NCBI GenBank assembly: GCA_023376005.1
Contig: CM042147.1
Span: 120,322,782-120,386,781 of the forward strand
Reading direction: 5' to 3'
DNA: 64,000 nucleotides
From: Doryteuthis pealeii
Lineage: Eukaryota; Mollusca; Cephalopoda; Myopsida; Loliginidae
The translations under genes were made by a program, and so were the position numbers. This document shows positions 11,229 to 22,695 of the stretch, piece after piece. Under the pieces are notes generated by a model. It did no database searches and had not been told where the DNA came from. It saw nothing but the letters and a program-made list of their open reading frames with translations. The number at the start of each line of letters is the position of its first letter. Position 1 is the stretch's first letter.

Positions 11229-11900
11229 GGACCATATTACCTTTAGGCACCCCTTTTTGATCTCGATTAAGAAAGGACATGTTTTTTCATTTACACCGTC
11301 AATATCCGTGTAGGGTTAGTTTGTATTCGCCGGTGGAGTTGTCTGCCCTTTTAGTTCATTTGGTGCCCGCTAGGGCCCCATACTATTTAAGCGCCGGTTT
11401 CAAAGCCTTTCGCCCTCTTTTCCTGTTTCAGCAGCTACGAGCCGCATGGGGTAGATTTTGTCTAACCCCTCTCGTTGGGGCTCAGCCCTCCTTACATTAC
11501 TGTAAGTCTTCACAGCATTGACTATTCCTAGTCTCATGTCTGTACTTTTATATGTTATAATGTACCATTCATGAATGTGTCTTTATCTTTATTTGTGTAC
11601 CCTTTTTATATGTACTCTTTGACTATGTACGTTGTATCTACTGTTATCCATGTGCTGTTTATAAAGGAATGTTTGTCTATTAAACTTTGTCGGAGTTATT
11701 TGTATTTAAAGCATGTTGAACACAAAACCCACCCTACATCCGGTTGTTAGTTAGGGATTAGGATTAGGGGTTAGGGGTTTATAAAAAAAATTTAAATCTA
11801 AAGATCGTCTGTTAAAACAATCGGATATTGACGGTGTAAATGAAAAACATGTCCTTTCTTAATCGAGATCAAAAAGAGGTGCCTAAAGGTCATATGGTCC
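11229..11900. mobile_element. Foldback element with 8-bp target duplication, containing an LTR
   Basis: The element starts GGACCATAT and ends ATATGGTCC. Arms of about 75-85 bases contain tgatctcgattaagaaagg and catttacaccgtcaatatccg. Perfect 8-bp duplications GATTATTT flank it (11221-11228 and 11901-11908). The core includes telomere-like ttagggattaggattaggggttagggg. A solo LTR is nested inside. A shorter copy without the LTR lies at 19823-20046. Confidence 0.85.
11309..11738 (+). mobile_element. Solo LTR, family R1, nested in the foldback element
   Basis: Begins TGTAGGG and ends CCCTACA, with 4-bp duplications TCCG on each side (11305-11308 and 11739-11742). It has a TATA-like tactatttaagcgcc. 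The 80-codon ORF starting at 11279 overlaps the junction and is not considered a gene. The empty foldback copy at 19.8 kb confirms this LTR is an insertion. Confidence 0.85.
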
Positions 11901-12138
11901 GATTATTTAACTATAAAATTCGGTATTATCATGATTAAGAAAGTATGATAACCGGATAGATTCTTGGTAGGAATAATGCCATCTGTCACGTCAGACATTT
12001 GACACGTCTCTTAAAATCACTCAGCCAGAAAATTTTAAAAAAAAACAGAAAAACATAATTTCCTACAATTTTTCTCCATTGCTTGAAAAAGATATTTCAC
12101 GACTTAAGTCCCCCGAAGTTTTGGATAGCACCTTATAT

Positions 12139-12427
12139 TTATTTACCAACTTCTCCGCGCGAGCAGGATGCGACACAAGGTCAATTTCTTAAGCGGAGTT
12201 TAACAGGTTTGAATTCAGAGTTTTCCTTCTTCTAGACTGGTTACCTAGCCGAGGTTAAAGAGCCCAGTCTGCCCTGCTTTTTACCCATAGCTGGAGGGAG
12301 AATTGGATTCATACCTTTCCCAATGATATTAACGCCTTGTGAATTGCAAACAGCTTCGTCGAGGAATTGAACTCGGGTCGACGAGTCCATTTTCTTCGAC
12401 TCTAACCATTAGCCCACGCGCCTCCAT
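12139..12427 (-). mobile_element. SINE B with target duplication
   Basis: Full-length reverse-oriented SINE B. The flanks atagcaccttat (12126-12137) and atagcacattat (12430-12441) form a 12-bp duplication with one mismatch. It was inserted into a mariner-type 3' region. Confidence 0.85.
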
Positions 12428-12429
12428 GA

Positions 12430-12735
12430 ATAGCACATTATATAACCGAGTAGAGGGGAGGATAAAAAAAAGTTAGTCTCGCAGATCCATTGATTGTTTT
12501 GGTCATCCATAATTGATTTGTTTATGTCTTAATCGTGAACACCGCCAATGACTTTCCTTTCTCTTGCAATTCAAATTCTCATTTTTAAATATCTTCACGA
12601 ATATAAATAAAATCTTCCTTATGTTTGCACAGAAAGCAAGTTCTGGTGATAGTGAATATCTATATAGTTATATATTTACTTTGTCGTTGTTTTATTTTAG
12701 TAGTTTCTTCCATACATACACACATACACAGACAC
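12430..12735 (+). repeat. Mariner-type 3' region relic
   Basis: The stretch gttagtctcgcagatccattgattg through gcaagttctggtgatagtgaat is the reverse complement of the region beyond the mariner transposase end at 24360-24570, so both are copies of the same element tail. It is followed by a CA/TA microsatellite. Confidence 0.65.
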
Positions 12736-12899
12736 ATACACACATATATACATACATATATAAACGCCAACTGTCCTTTATATATAAAAATATCTTCACA
12801 AGAAATATAAGTTTAAAAATACGCAATTTTGCGCAACATATTTTCCGAGATTTTTATGTATTTAAAAATTATTTCTAACAATTTTTTTTTTTTTTCGTT

Positions 12900-13930
12900 T
12901 GCGGAAGATTTAAAGTGTTATAAGTTATTCCCCTTTTTTACTTCAAAGGCCAAGATTTTCACTCTGGAGATAGTAAAAAATGTTTCAGTCCGCGTGTCAT
13001 TATAATGTTATTTTTTCTTACGTATTTTGGCTACGTACGCGAGAAACTGTCGGTAACCAAGCGCCATTGACTTCATGTCCACGCTACTCTAACTTAGATA
13101 TACATGGGCTATCAACAATATTGAGCACTTTTTACTTATGAATATAGCACTCTATATATATATCAATATTAATATAATCAGATGGAAAACCTATTTCTAC
13201 CTAAACTCTAATACAAAGCAAAAAGAAAACTATAGAAAATGCCCCAAATTAGAACACTTTGAGAATAATCTAATGTCGTCAACATCATAAAATTCCACAA
13301 GAAACTAGACGCCATCCCCCCCCCCAAAAAAAAAATATATATATATGAAACACACATGGTGCAACGGTTATAAGGTTTGAGTTAATACAGTTCCAAGTGA
13401 CAATCTTTGGGGGAAAATTAACATCGGGTTTTTTTAGTGGCATTAATTTCTCCTGTGGGGGTAAACTTCTAGTTCCAATGTACGGGTAAAATTACTTTTC
13501 TAAATATACTGGGGAAAATTTAAAGTTCCAGTATATTAGTAAAGAACACTCATCTTGTACAATGGGTAGACGTATTTAAAAGGAGGGAAATCCCGCAATT
13601 TCTAATTCGGATGCTGAATGAAAAGACAAGATAATACAAATATATTTAACAATTTTAATATAAAAACAATGGAATGGAAAGATAGAAGAAATAGAGAGTA
13701 AAAGGTGTAGGTATGGTATGAAAAGTTTGTAGAAAGTTATTGGTTGCAAATTTGGTGTTATTTGCGGGAACTTATCTTAATGTCTAGTCAACAAAGTAGA
13801 TTTCTTTTCTTTTCTGTAAAGGGTTAAATTTCGTACATTTTGTTGAGTTGTGTTCCTTTGAATTTCGTAGATATTGAAGTATATTGAGTCTTTTAAAGTT
13901 GAGTTGAATGACTCACCAGCCTGTCGCCAG
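12900..13930. other. AT-rich DNA without recognised features
   Basis: No ORF, RNA gene or matching repeat was recognised apart from short homopolymers (a C run followed by an A run near 13316). Confidence 0.5.
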
Positions 13931-13949
13931 TAAAAGAAATAATATGACC

Positions 13950-14470
13950 TTACACAGTTACCCCCCCCCCTTAACCATCGCCTGATAAGAGACCTTGTCC
14001 CTTAACCATCGCCTGATAAGTGACCTTGTGCGATTGGCTAAGGGCCATTGTCGGCGACCAATCAAAACACACATTACTAGGCTTAGTTTAGCCGCCAAAC
14101 TTCGAAGATTGATACCACTTTCGCTGAGATCAGCCGTCGTAAAAGGATGCGCTTAATGAAGCCAGCTTACCCAGAGTCGATGACGTCGTAAAGTCGAACC
14201 TTAACTCAAGCTAGCAAGAGACACTCACATACCAGAGACTGATAAGTTTTCGCAAGAGCATTATTTTGTAACCTTACATCTACACTATACAGTTGTACAA
14301 TTTATAACATATTTGTAAACCTCACACACATTTTGTGTGTCACACGTTACATATTGTATATTGCATGTTCATGGTGTTTGTTGAATACACCGTTTGTATA
14401 AAACCTTGAGTTGTGTTTCGTTACCTGTTGACTTTATCATTATCTTGTCTACGTAATTACCATAAGCAGA
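13950..14470 (+). repeat. Short tandem duplication and possible LTR-like sequence
   Basis: The 31-base segment cccttaaccatcgcctgataag... is present twice in tandem (about 13967-14028). The following DNA has an LTR-like composition, with gattggctaaggg upstream and gtataaaaccttgag further on. Without a second copy in the window the LTR reading is a guess. Confidence 0.3.
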
Positions 14471-14537
14471 GGCGGTTGAATAAATGTCGTATATTTTGCT
14501 GGTGACAAATTTTAGTAGTTACTTTTAGAGTTGCTAT

Positions 14538-14948
14538 TGTAAGATTCAAAGTGATAATACTTGAAGATAAAACTCCGACAAAGGTTGATAGACAAAACAT
14601 TTTATATACAGCACAGAATAAACAGGGTACATAATACATAGAGGTGTACATAAACATACATACATAAGTAATATAAATACATATAAAAGGATAAACATAA
14701 AAGCAACAGACATGAGACTAGGAATAGTCCATGCTGTATGAATCACTTACAGTAATGTAAGGGGGGCAAAGCCCCAACAAGAGGGGGTAGACCAGAGTCT
14801 AACCCATAGTGTCTCGTAGGTCGAGCAACAGGAAAAAAGAGAAAGAGACGTTCAAATCAGCCGCTTAAATATCAAAGGCCCCTAGCAGGAACCAGCGAAA
14901 CTAAACGGGCAGACAACTCCCCAGGCGAATACGAAAATAACGCCTACA
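14538..14948 (-). mobile_element. Solo LTR, family R1, with 4-bp duplication
   Basis: On the minus strand it runs from TGTAGGCGTTA to ...AATCTTACA, with the family landmarks tatttaagcgg and catggactattcctag. Direct repeats CTAT flank it (14534-14537 and 14949-14952). No internal region is present, so it is a solo LTR. Confidence 0.85.
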
Positions 14949-14952
14949 CTAT

Positions 14953-15490
14953 CTTTGAATTGCAAACCCTAGTGAGTGCCGGCTATTAGTTGGTAGTTCC
15001 AGTCTTGAGGGAGTAAATCTCTAAGTTCCTCATGGGATGATGTCAAACCGATCACTGTAGTTTTCGTTAATTTGTCTCGGTAGCTGTCCCACCATTTTTC
15101 TTTCATCGGCCGAGGGAAGCTGAGATCCAATCCTTCGGAGAGTTATTTTTTTACTACTGCTTCGAATGCCCCGAGTTGGACAACTGCCTTCGTTGAAATC
15201 TTTCCTTTCCTCCAAGACTCGTGACGTCAGCCCAAGTGATCTGGTCGCCGTAAAGAATAGTAGCGATGACGTTGCAAAAAAGGGGGTTTGGAATACGGCG
15301 TCTCATTGTCTCAAGTCTTTCAGTCAAGAAATGGGTCTAAGAATTTTGACTGTGACGTCACGGATCCCTCGGAAGATTATTTCAGATTTTTCTTTTTTAA
15401 TTTTTGTTTTTATCATATAAATTCTGATAAATCATCCGTATGCAGCAGTTTCAATCTTAATCACGGGTGATAATAACATAGAATACTTAA
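14953..15490. other. Unassigned DNA with overlapping short ORFs
   Basis: Higher in GC than its surroundings and with overlapping 60-84-codon ORFs on both strands, but no recognisable domain, splice context or repeat match. It may be a decayed mobile element. Confidence 0.3.
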
Positions 15491-15639
15491 CATAGCTTAA
15501 CACTTGTATCCGGTCATGGTTACCTCAGTGGATTGAATAAAGGGCTGGGTTCGAAGTTCCGCGAAGGCTCCCGATTACAACATTCGAAGGTTCCCGAGTT
15601 TGAAAAGAAACACCCGAATAAGACCGGAAGGAAAATAGG

Positions 15640-15720
15640 CTGAAATGTTGTGTATACAGCAATAAAGATGAGACCAACAGTCCGTAAAATCCAAATAATC
15701 CAGACAAAAAGAAGTTGTTT
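15640..15720 (+). repeat. Penelope-like terminal repeat fragment
   Basis: Contains ggctgaaatgttgtgtat, aataaagatgaga and caacagtccgtaaaatcc, a module also seen at 38830, 39545 and 41585. In those copies it directly follows a degenerate hammerhead-like core. Confidence 0.55.
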
Positions 15721-15974
15721 TTTTAAACACATAACTTTTTCATCCAGGTCGATAAAACAAGAAATATCTAAGAAATAAACCAATAATTTACTCAGAGAAA
15801 ACATAGGTAGACTGTAAATTAAGTAGCACATTTTTTACCATAGTCTACTGGACAGATGTTAGTGGAATATGAAATTAAGTCCAATGTATATATTTTTAAT
15901 TTCTCAACTGGGATTAATACTTTTAATAAAAATCAAACTCTAGGGAAAACATAACTTAATACGTTAATTCATTC

Positions 15975-15977
<3 letters not shown>

Positions 15978-16036
<59 letters not shown>
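15978..16036. repeat. (TA)n microsatellite
   Basis: Uninterrupted AT dinucleotide repeat. Confidence 0.95.
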
Positions 16037-16040
<4 letters not shown>

Positions 16041-16390
16041 TAAACGACAGCATTAATTGATGTTGTATAGATTTAAAGTTGTTGTGTAGTGATTCAGTTG
16101 TACACTTTTTTCACTTCAGAACTGCAACAGTAGACTGTTTAAAGATTTTTTTTTTTACCCTGAAATAGAAATATTGTTAGATACTCGACAAAATTACCAG
16201 CGAATAGTAATTTTCAGTTTATTTCAGTATAGGACTTGATAAGTTTATGATCTCAATTCCCTTAAAATAACAAAGTGAAAAAAGTAAACATAACTAAATC
16301 ATACAAAAAAAAAACATTAAAGTTCAGAAGATAACTTTAAGTTTAAATGTTTTTAATCTCCAAGATCAAATTACTTGATGATGTATTAAG

Positions 16391-16612
16391 AATTCTGAGG
16401 TAGGGGTTATCGTCCTTGTCTACGAGCCTCTCTATCGAACCAACTAATCACGAGCCCGCATACTTTGGCAGCAAAGCCGAAGAGGTAAATTCTTGCACGC
16501 TCTTTCTGATTGACCAGCACCGGAGTCAGACGTCAAAATAGAACGTCTATCATATCCAATCGAATTATCAGATGGCCGTAGCTAAGGGGCTTCGATAACC
16601 AACCCTACCTCA
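16391..16612. repeat. Short element with terminal inverted repeats
   Basis: The left end tgaggtaggggttatcg is matched in reverse by cgataaccaaccctacctca at the right end, about 220 bases apart. The interior has no ORF. A non-autonomous DNA transposon is the simplest reading, but no target duplication was clear. Confidence 0.5.
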
Positions 16613-16854
16613 GGATTTCAGTTAAGTGGACAAATTGTAAACATTTGTGCAGATAAACCAAAAAGTCTGCAACCCTTATTGTTTATGTCTGTGATGCATG
16701 TCTTTTATTCCAATTCTAGTTGGTTGGTTATTCTTTAACTTTTAACCTGTCTGCCACACTCGTGGTTATCTTCATATTTTGCAAACTTTGAGAACAGTCT
16801 CATATCACTTTACCTTATAGATGATATATCTATAAAAACTTCCGTGGTTTCATC

Positions 16855-17120
16855 TAAACTCCCCAGTTTCAACCGGGGGATCCGGTGGCTTCGGCCCTGG
16901 ATCACATAAGTTAACATCGTTGATCCCAGGATGCCATCCCTCCAGGCAACACCTGCCCCCTCAATTTAAAGTTTTAAATTGCCCGGTGCCTGAGGCGCCC
17001 CCTTGAGGGGGAATGCCGACGGGATCAACGCATTTTTTGCACCCGCCACCCATGAGCTTCGATTCGTGGGTGGTCCCACATTAATAGGGTCTTGTGCCTA
17101 ACCCGTACACTTGGGGTATA
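16855..17120 (+). repeat. Element C copy 2
   Basis: Includes caaccgggggatccggtggcttcgg-type sequence, gttgatcccaggatgcc, the hairpin catgagcttcgattcgtggg and the gtacacttggggtat end seen in other copies. Confidence 0.75.
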
Positions 17121-17317
17121 GTAACTCAGGATACAGCTTACCTGAAGAGTCGCTATTTGTTCGACCAACCGGTCAGCAGCCGTGCTAAGCCGTGACAAGA
17201 TGCGAAATCTGTATTGTACTTGAACTCATGTCAAGACAAGAAATGTAATTAATTAACCTAAATACACATTAGAAATATCAAGATGGGAACTATACAAGGG
17301 TGATACGGACTGTTTTG

Positions 17318-18785
17318 AACAAATCCTGATTTCAATATAAATTCAATCCTGATTTCAATGATTTCAATATAAATTCAATACAAATCCTGATTTCAATATA
17401 AATTCAATACAAATCCTGATTTCAATATAAATATCAATCCTGATTTCAATATAAATTCAATACAAATCCTGATTTTAATATAAATTCAATACAAATCCTG
17501 ATTTAATATAAATTCAATACAAATCCTGATTTCAATATAAATTCAATACAAATCCTGATTTTAATATAAATTCAATACAACTCCTGATTTTAATATAAAT
17601 TCAATACAAATCCTGATTTCAATATAAATTCAATACAAATCCTGATTTCAATACAACTCCTGATTTTAATATAAATTCAATACAACTCCTGATTTTAATA
17701 TAAATTCAACAAATCCTGATTTCAATATAAATCAAATTTTAATATAAATTCAATACAACTCCTGATTTTAATATAAATTCAATACAACTCCTGATTTTAA
17801 TATAAATTCAATACAACTCCTGATTTAATATAAATTCAATACAAATCCTGATTTTAATATAAATTCAATACAACTCCTGATTTTAATATAAATTCAATAC
17901 AACTCCTGATTTTAATATGAATTCAATAAAATCCTGATTTCAATATAATTCAATACAATCCTGATTTCAATATAAATTCAATACAAATCCTGATTTTAAT
18001 ATAAATTCAATACAACTCCTGATTTTAATATAAATTCAATACAACTCCTGATTTTAATATAAATTCAATACAACTCCTGATTTTAATATGAATTCAATAC
18101 AAATCCTGATTTCAATATAAATTCAATACAAATCCTGATTTTAATATAAATTCAATACAATGATTTCAATATAAATTCAATACAAATCCTGATTTCAATA
18201 TAAATTCAATACAATCATCCTGATTTTAATATAAATTCAATACAATCCTGATTTCAATATAAATTCAATACAAATCCTGATTTCAATATAATTCAATACA
18301 AATCCTGATTTTAATATAAATTCAATACAATCCTGATTTTAATATAAATTCAATACAAAATACAAATCCTGATTTCAATATAAATTCAATACAAATCCTG
18401 ATTTCAATATAAATTCAATACAAATCCTGATTTTAATATAAATTCAATACAACTCCTGATTTTAATATAAATTCAATACAATCCTGATTTCAATATAATA
18501 TAAATTCAATACAAATCCTGATTTTAATATAAATTCAATACAACTCCTGATTTTAATATAATTCAATTTTAATATAAATTCAATACAAATCCTGATTTCA
18601 ATATAAATTCAATACAAATCCTGATTTAATATAAATTCAATACAATTTTAATATAAATTCAATACAAATCCTGATTTTAAATATAAATTCAATACAAATC
18701 CTGATTTTAATATAAATTCAATACAAATGATTTCAATATAAATTCAATACAAATCCTGATTTCAATATAAATTCTATAAGAATTC
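17318..18785. repeat. 30-bp AT-rich minisatellite
   Basis: About 1.46 kb of units of the form aatcctgattt(c/t)aatataaattcaatacaa. Variants alternate c/t in the middle and aaatcc/aactcc at the junction, and some units are truncated. Stop codons occur in all frames and there is no coding potential. Confidence 0.97.
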
Positions 18786-18874
18786 AAATTTGGATTTCAA
18801 CAATCTTTTATCAATAACCTCGAATTATTATTTTCCTACAGTTGATAAACCCGTAGAAATTCCTCAGTTTAATT

Positions 18875-19138
18875 AGGGCCGGGTTAGCTCAGTCGGTAGA
18901 GCGTTCGGCTAGAAACCACAAGGTTCCTAGTTCGATACTGGTCCTCGCCAACTCAGCGTATGAGTAGCACAGGGATCTGTGCGGTAAAATAAGGAGCTGA
19001 TGGTAGGTGTGGCGCTCCACCTCAGATGCTAAAAATGATCTCATTGGTCTAGCGCTTTTGAAAAGGGGATAGACTCCCTCGCTGTCTGGCTGATACCGAC
19101 TTTAGGCCGCCCCGTCGACTTTACTTTACTTTACTTAT
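18875..19138 (+). mobile_element. SINE A, near full length
   Basis: Best + strand copy. The tRNA-like head GGGTTAGCTCAGTCGGTAGAGCG contains an A box, and GGTTCCTAGTTCGATACTGG is the B-box region. The body reads cagggatctgtgcggtaaaat, ggtaggtgtggcgctccacc, tggtctagcgc and ctgataccgactttaggcc, and the copy ends in (actttact)n. The head resembles a real tRNA but lacks a proper anticodon arm, so it is called a SINE and not a tRNA gene. Confidence 0.9.
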
Positions 19139-19149
19139 AAATATATATA

Positions 19150-19675
19150 CAGGGTATTCGGGATGAATTTGACATATTTTATATTTGGTTATTTTTCTCC
19201 GTAGGTTGAAGGTACTGATGCACACTACGCATCATTTAAAAGTTTTGGACCCTTCTTCATTCATATACGTGATGACAGATAGAATGGATGACTGGAACCC
19301 ACCTGTATCATGGAAGAGAATAACTTGTATCGTGATGATCTGCGCCGGCCATCAAAATAAGGAGATTATGGTTGCTGCCCAATGCTCCCTGAACACTGCA
19401 AAAACAATCAGGCATGAACTGGATAATTGCAATGTACTCTACGAGACTGTGGCTAGGAAAAAAAAAAAACATAACAGATGATCTGATTGCGTTCGAACAG
19501 CAGAATTCCTCGAAAATCTGTAGAAAAAAGTGTTGGAGGACCCTGATGCCTACGTGGAGTTGCTAAACACTGTAGTTAAGCTCTGGATAACAAGGGTAGC
19601 CAATGGTAGGTCATATGTATGGCAGCAGGATTCGGCCTCCAGCCACACCTCTGGGAAAACTAGTCTTTTAAATTA
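19150..19675 (+). pseudogene. Tc/mariner-type transposase remnant
   Basis: An N-terminal helix-turn-helix-like stretch (SWKRITCIVMICAG...EIMVAAQCSLNTAKTIRHEL) runs into a poly-A frameshift and stop. After a second stop it continues as a fragment of the catalytic region with WITRVANGRSYVWQQDSAS, which contains the second catalytic Asp of IS630/Tc1/mariner-type DDE transposases. The middle and C-terminal parts are missing. A terminal-repeat-like acagggtattcggg precedes it. Not functional. Confidence 0.75.
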
Positions 19676-19822
19676 AATCAGTAAACTAATATAAAATGGA
19701 AAGAAATCAATTGGAATTTATGCGTAATGGTTAATAAGCTTATCTCGCATATCAATACAACTAAGTAGTGAGTTCGATCCTCGTCGAGTGACCCAGACTT
19801 ATGGTCTTGGGTCACAATTAAG

Positions 19823-20046
19823 GGACCATATGACCCCTTTTTGATCTCGATTAAGAAGGGACATGTTTTTCATTTATACCGTCAATATCCGCTTGTTTTA
19901 ACAGACGATTTTTAGATTTGTTTTTAATTATAAAACTAACCCCTAACCCTAACCCCTAACAAACAACCGGATATTAACGGTGTAAACGAAAAACATGTCC
20001 TTTCTTAATCGAGATCAAAAAGGGGTGCCTAAAGGTAATATGGTCC
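19823..20046. mobile_element. Foldback element, compact copy, 8-bp duplication
   Basis: Starts GGACCATAT and ends ATATGGTCC, with perfect CAATTAAG duplications on both sides (19815-19822 and 20047-20054). The arms contain the same tgatctcgattaagaa and catgtttttcatt segments as the 11.2-kb copy. The loop carries ctaacccctaaccctaacccc, a telomere-like stretch. Confidence 0.9.
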
Positions 20047-20054
20047 CAATTAAG

Positions 20055-20690
20055 AAGAATTACTCAGATTAGGGTAAAAGGGAGATAATTTCCAGTGATT
20101 TTTTTTTAAATTTAGACGAATGACTTCATCAAAATCAATTTTATCCGCAAGGTCAAACTCTATGGATAATATTGCTAAAACTGTATGTTACTAGATAGGA
20201 CAGTGTGATTTTTTTGGTGAAAGATAGAAAGTTGTAAACTTATAAATTTTTACTTTCACCAAATGTCTACATAGCATAGGGTCGAATTTTCAAATCAATT
20301 GAACAAGCTCCAGAAAATTTCCTTTATTTTCATTTGCCTCCTCAACTAGAATGTGCCGCCCCGTATATTATGTCGCTCAGTGCGGACCGCCCTCAGTGCC
20401 CTCAGCGCCCCCTCTTGTATCGTCAAGAGTCGACCTCTACACGAGTATGGTCTTTGAAAAAATACTATTTTGTTTTTTATTATATGAAGTTTCATTTGAA
20501 ACTCGAATCAACAATGTAATTTGAACTTAGAGGCAATGGGAGAAAAAATGTAAAAATTGTGTATTTAATTTAATTACCACTTTCTGTTTTTGTGAAATCA
20601 TGCAGTAACTTTTTTCTCTCTAATTTCGTTTACTTTACTTTTTTAACATTGGAAAAGAGATTAAATTCATAACCATATACACATTACATA
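20055..20690. other. Unassigned AT-rich DNA
   Basis: No recognised repeat, RNA or exon. One more GC-rich patch at 20345-20440 has no homology I can name. Confidence 0.4.
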
Positions 20691-20823
20691 TATGCATGCA
20701 TACACACAGACACAGAAACACACACACATATGTGTTTTGGGTGTTTGTGTGTGTGCGTGTATTTGAGCAGCATTCTTTCATTTATACATGTGAATTAAAC
20801 AAAAGGCAGGTCTCCTGTTTAAC

Positions 20824-20825
<2 letters not shown>

Positions 20826-20881
<56 letters not shown>
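20826..20881. repeat. (TA)n microsatellite
   Basis: Long AT dinucleotide tract next to CA-rich DNA. Confidence 0.95.
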
Positions 20882-20884
<3 letters not shown>

Positions 20885-20978
20885 ACCAGATGCACAGGAA
20901 TTACAAACTTGATGAAATAGGACTAAAAAAAAAATAATTCAGAAGAATGTTACTGCAACCACGCCTGAAAATAAGGTA

Positions 20979-21394
20979 AAATTGATTATTTATCATACAA
21001 AATTCAAAACAACCAACCTCGTTGTCCGCAACAATTCCTCTCCCCAGACAAGTCGGCTTGATGAGACCAATGTAGTATACAGATTTAAATGTCCCTTGGG
21101 AGATTGCAGTCTCCCAGAAAATGAAAATACATACATCGGTTTTACCTCAACGACATTGTCACGTCGTCTAACTCTCCATTTAACAGATAATAGCTTCATT
21201 TCACAACACCTAAAATTACATTCATGCCCCCACTCTAATTACCGAAATATCTTAACGGAAAATACACACATTCTGCACAAAGAAAAAAAAATAAACAAAA
21301 ACTCCAAATACTAGAAGTTTTATACATAAAACAATACAAACCATCCTTAAACAAAATTAATTTCCAATGCAGTACACACATTTTAAAATGCCTA
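20979..21394 (+). pseudogene. Penelope-like element fragment, GIY-YIG endonuclease end
   Basis: The translation has NVVYRFKCPLGDC, then TYIGFTSTTLSRRLTLHLTD and SQHL, the layout of the GIY-YIG endonuclease C-terminal to the reverse transcriptase of Penelope-like retroelements. After a frameshift in an A-rich tract the other frame continues LQILEVLYIKQYKPSLN, the usual end of that domain. The RT domain is absent, so this is a 5'-truncated dead copy. Confidence 0.8.
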
Positions 21395-21438
21395 TAACAC
21401 CTTTCTCATCAATTCTCCTCCTTCCAGCCCCCACATCC

Positions 21439-21440
<2 letters not shown>

Positions 21441-21476
<36 letters not shown>

Positions 21477-21655
21477 ACACATATACATACACATATATAC
21501 ACAGTCATTATAAATACACATATATACACACATACACATACATACACATGCACACGCATACACATATGTACACACATATATATAAACATATATACACATA
21601 TATACACACACACGCAAATATATATATGTGTGTGTGTGTATGTGTGTGTGTGTAA
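21441..21655. repeat. CA/TA microsatellite cluster
   Basis: (TA)n, (CATA)n, (ACAC)n and (TG)n tracts in succession. The Cys/Tyr-rich minus ORF is a repeat artefact. Confidence 0.95.
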
Positions 21656-22020
21656 TGGAGGCGCTTACGTGAAACGGTTATCAGCGCTAATACCCTTGGG
21701 AAAGGTATGCATCCAACTATCTCCCTCTAGCTATGGGCAAATAGTAGGGTAGACAAGGTTCTTTAACAATGGTATTGTAACCGGTATAGGAGAAGGAAAA
21801 CTGAATTCAAACCAAAGGGGCTCTCGTCTTGTTAGTCAAAACTACTTTGAGAGCTCTTCTACCCTCCCCCCACACACACCATCCTAATTCTTGGTCAGTG
21901 GTAATAATATTCACTTTCTAGCTATGGTTAAATAGTGGGGTAGACCGAGCTCTTTAACTTTGGCATGGTAACCGGTCTAGTTGCGTTGCATCCTGCTTGT
22001 GCTGAAGGGTGGGGTAAATA
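21656..22020 (+). mobile_element. SINE B copies, partial, two overlapping
   Basis: The first copy starts gaggcgcttacgtgaaacggttatc and runs through gggaaaggtatgcatcc, agctatgggcaaatag and taggagaaggaaaact. A second partial copy begins near 21915 with agctatggttaaatag. Both are diverged. Confidence 0.7.
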
Positions 22021-22192
22021 TACATGCATATACGCGTATATTAGGCTGAAGGAAACGAAGATGATTTTAAATTAAGGGCCGACACAAACATTTCTAACAT
22101 TTTATTATTTCGAATCTTATTTCCTTAATTGCTTGCCCAGACATTAAATACAAAACTGAAAATTGATTAGTAAAAAGTAAGTATAATCGTCG

Positions 22193-22395
22193 GTATGGCC
22201 TAAAATCGGTATCAGCCAGACAGCGAGGGAGTCTATCCTCTTTTCGCTAGCGCTAGACCAAGGAGATTGTGAAGCGCCACACCTACCGCCAACTCCTCAA
22301 CTTACCGCAAATATCCCTGTGCTACTCATGCGCTGATTTGTCGAGGACCGGTATGTGGTTCCTAGGCGGGCGCTCTACCGACTGAGCTATAAAGA
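22193..22395 (-). mobile_element. SINE A, reverse
   Basis: Complete in reverse from ggcctaaaatcggtatcagccagac to the tRNA-like head ctctaccgactgagcta. Confidence 0.85.
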
Positions 22396-22399
22396 TAAA

Positions 22400-22695
22400 A
22401 AGGAGGCACGTGGTCTAGTGGTTAAAGTTGTAGGAAATGAACTCGTCGACCCGAGTTCAATTCTTGGACGAAGCTGTTTGCATTTCACATGGTGTTAATA
22501 CACTTGGGAAAGGTATGAATTCAATTCTACTTCCAGCTATGAGTAAATAGAAGGGAAGACTGTGCTCTTTAACCATGGCTAGGTAACTAGTCTAGGAGAA
22601 GGAAAACTCTGAATTCAACGCTGTTAAACTCCGCTTAAGAAATTGACTTGGTGTCGAATCCTGCTCGTGCGGAGGGGTTGGTAAATATATAAGAT
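22400..22695 (+). mobile_element. SINE B, full length
   Basis: Good + strand copy. The tRNA-like head is ggcacgtggtctagtggttaa (A box), and gacccgagttcaattcttgg is the B-box region. The body follows, and the tail has cttaagaaattgacttggtgtcg and a gtaaatata end. This copy shows the uninterrupted CTTAAG site that carries a MITE in the 35.8-kb copy. Confidence 0.88.

Noticed and set aside
11279..11521. 80-codon ORF starting in the foldback arm
   Set aside because: Spans the foldback/LTR junction, so it cannot be an old gene.
17318..18785. Possible CRISPR-like array
   Set aside because: Units are contiguous without unique spacers and the DNA is clearly eukaryotic. It is a minisatellite.
18875..18950. 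Candidate tRNA gene on the + strand
   Set aside because: A and B boxes are good, but the anticodon arm is not standard and the same body follows in more than ten dispersed copies. It is the head of SINE A.
19930..19965. Chromosome end or true telomere
   Set aside because: The CCCTAA-type stretch is only about 30 bases and lies in the loop of a transposable element.
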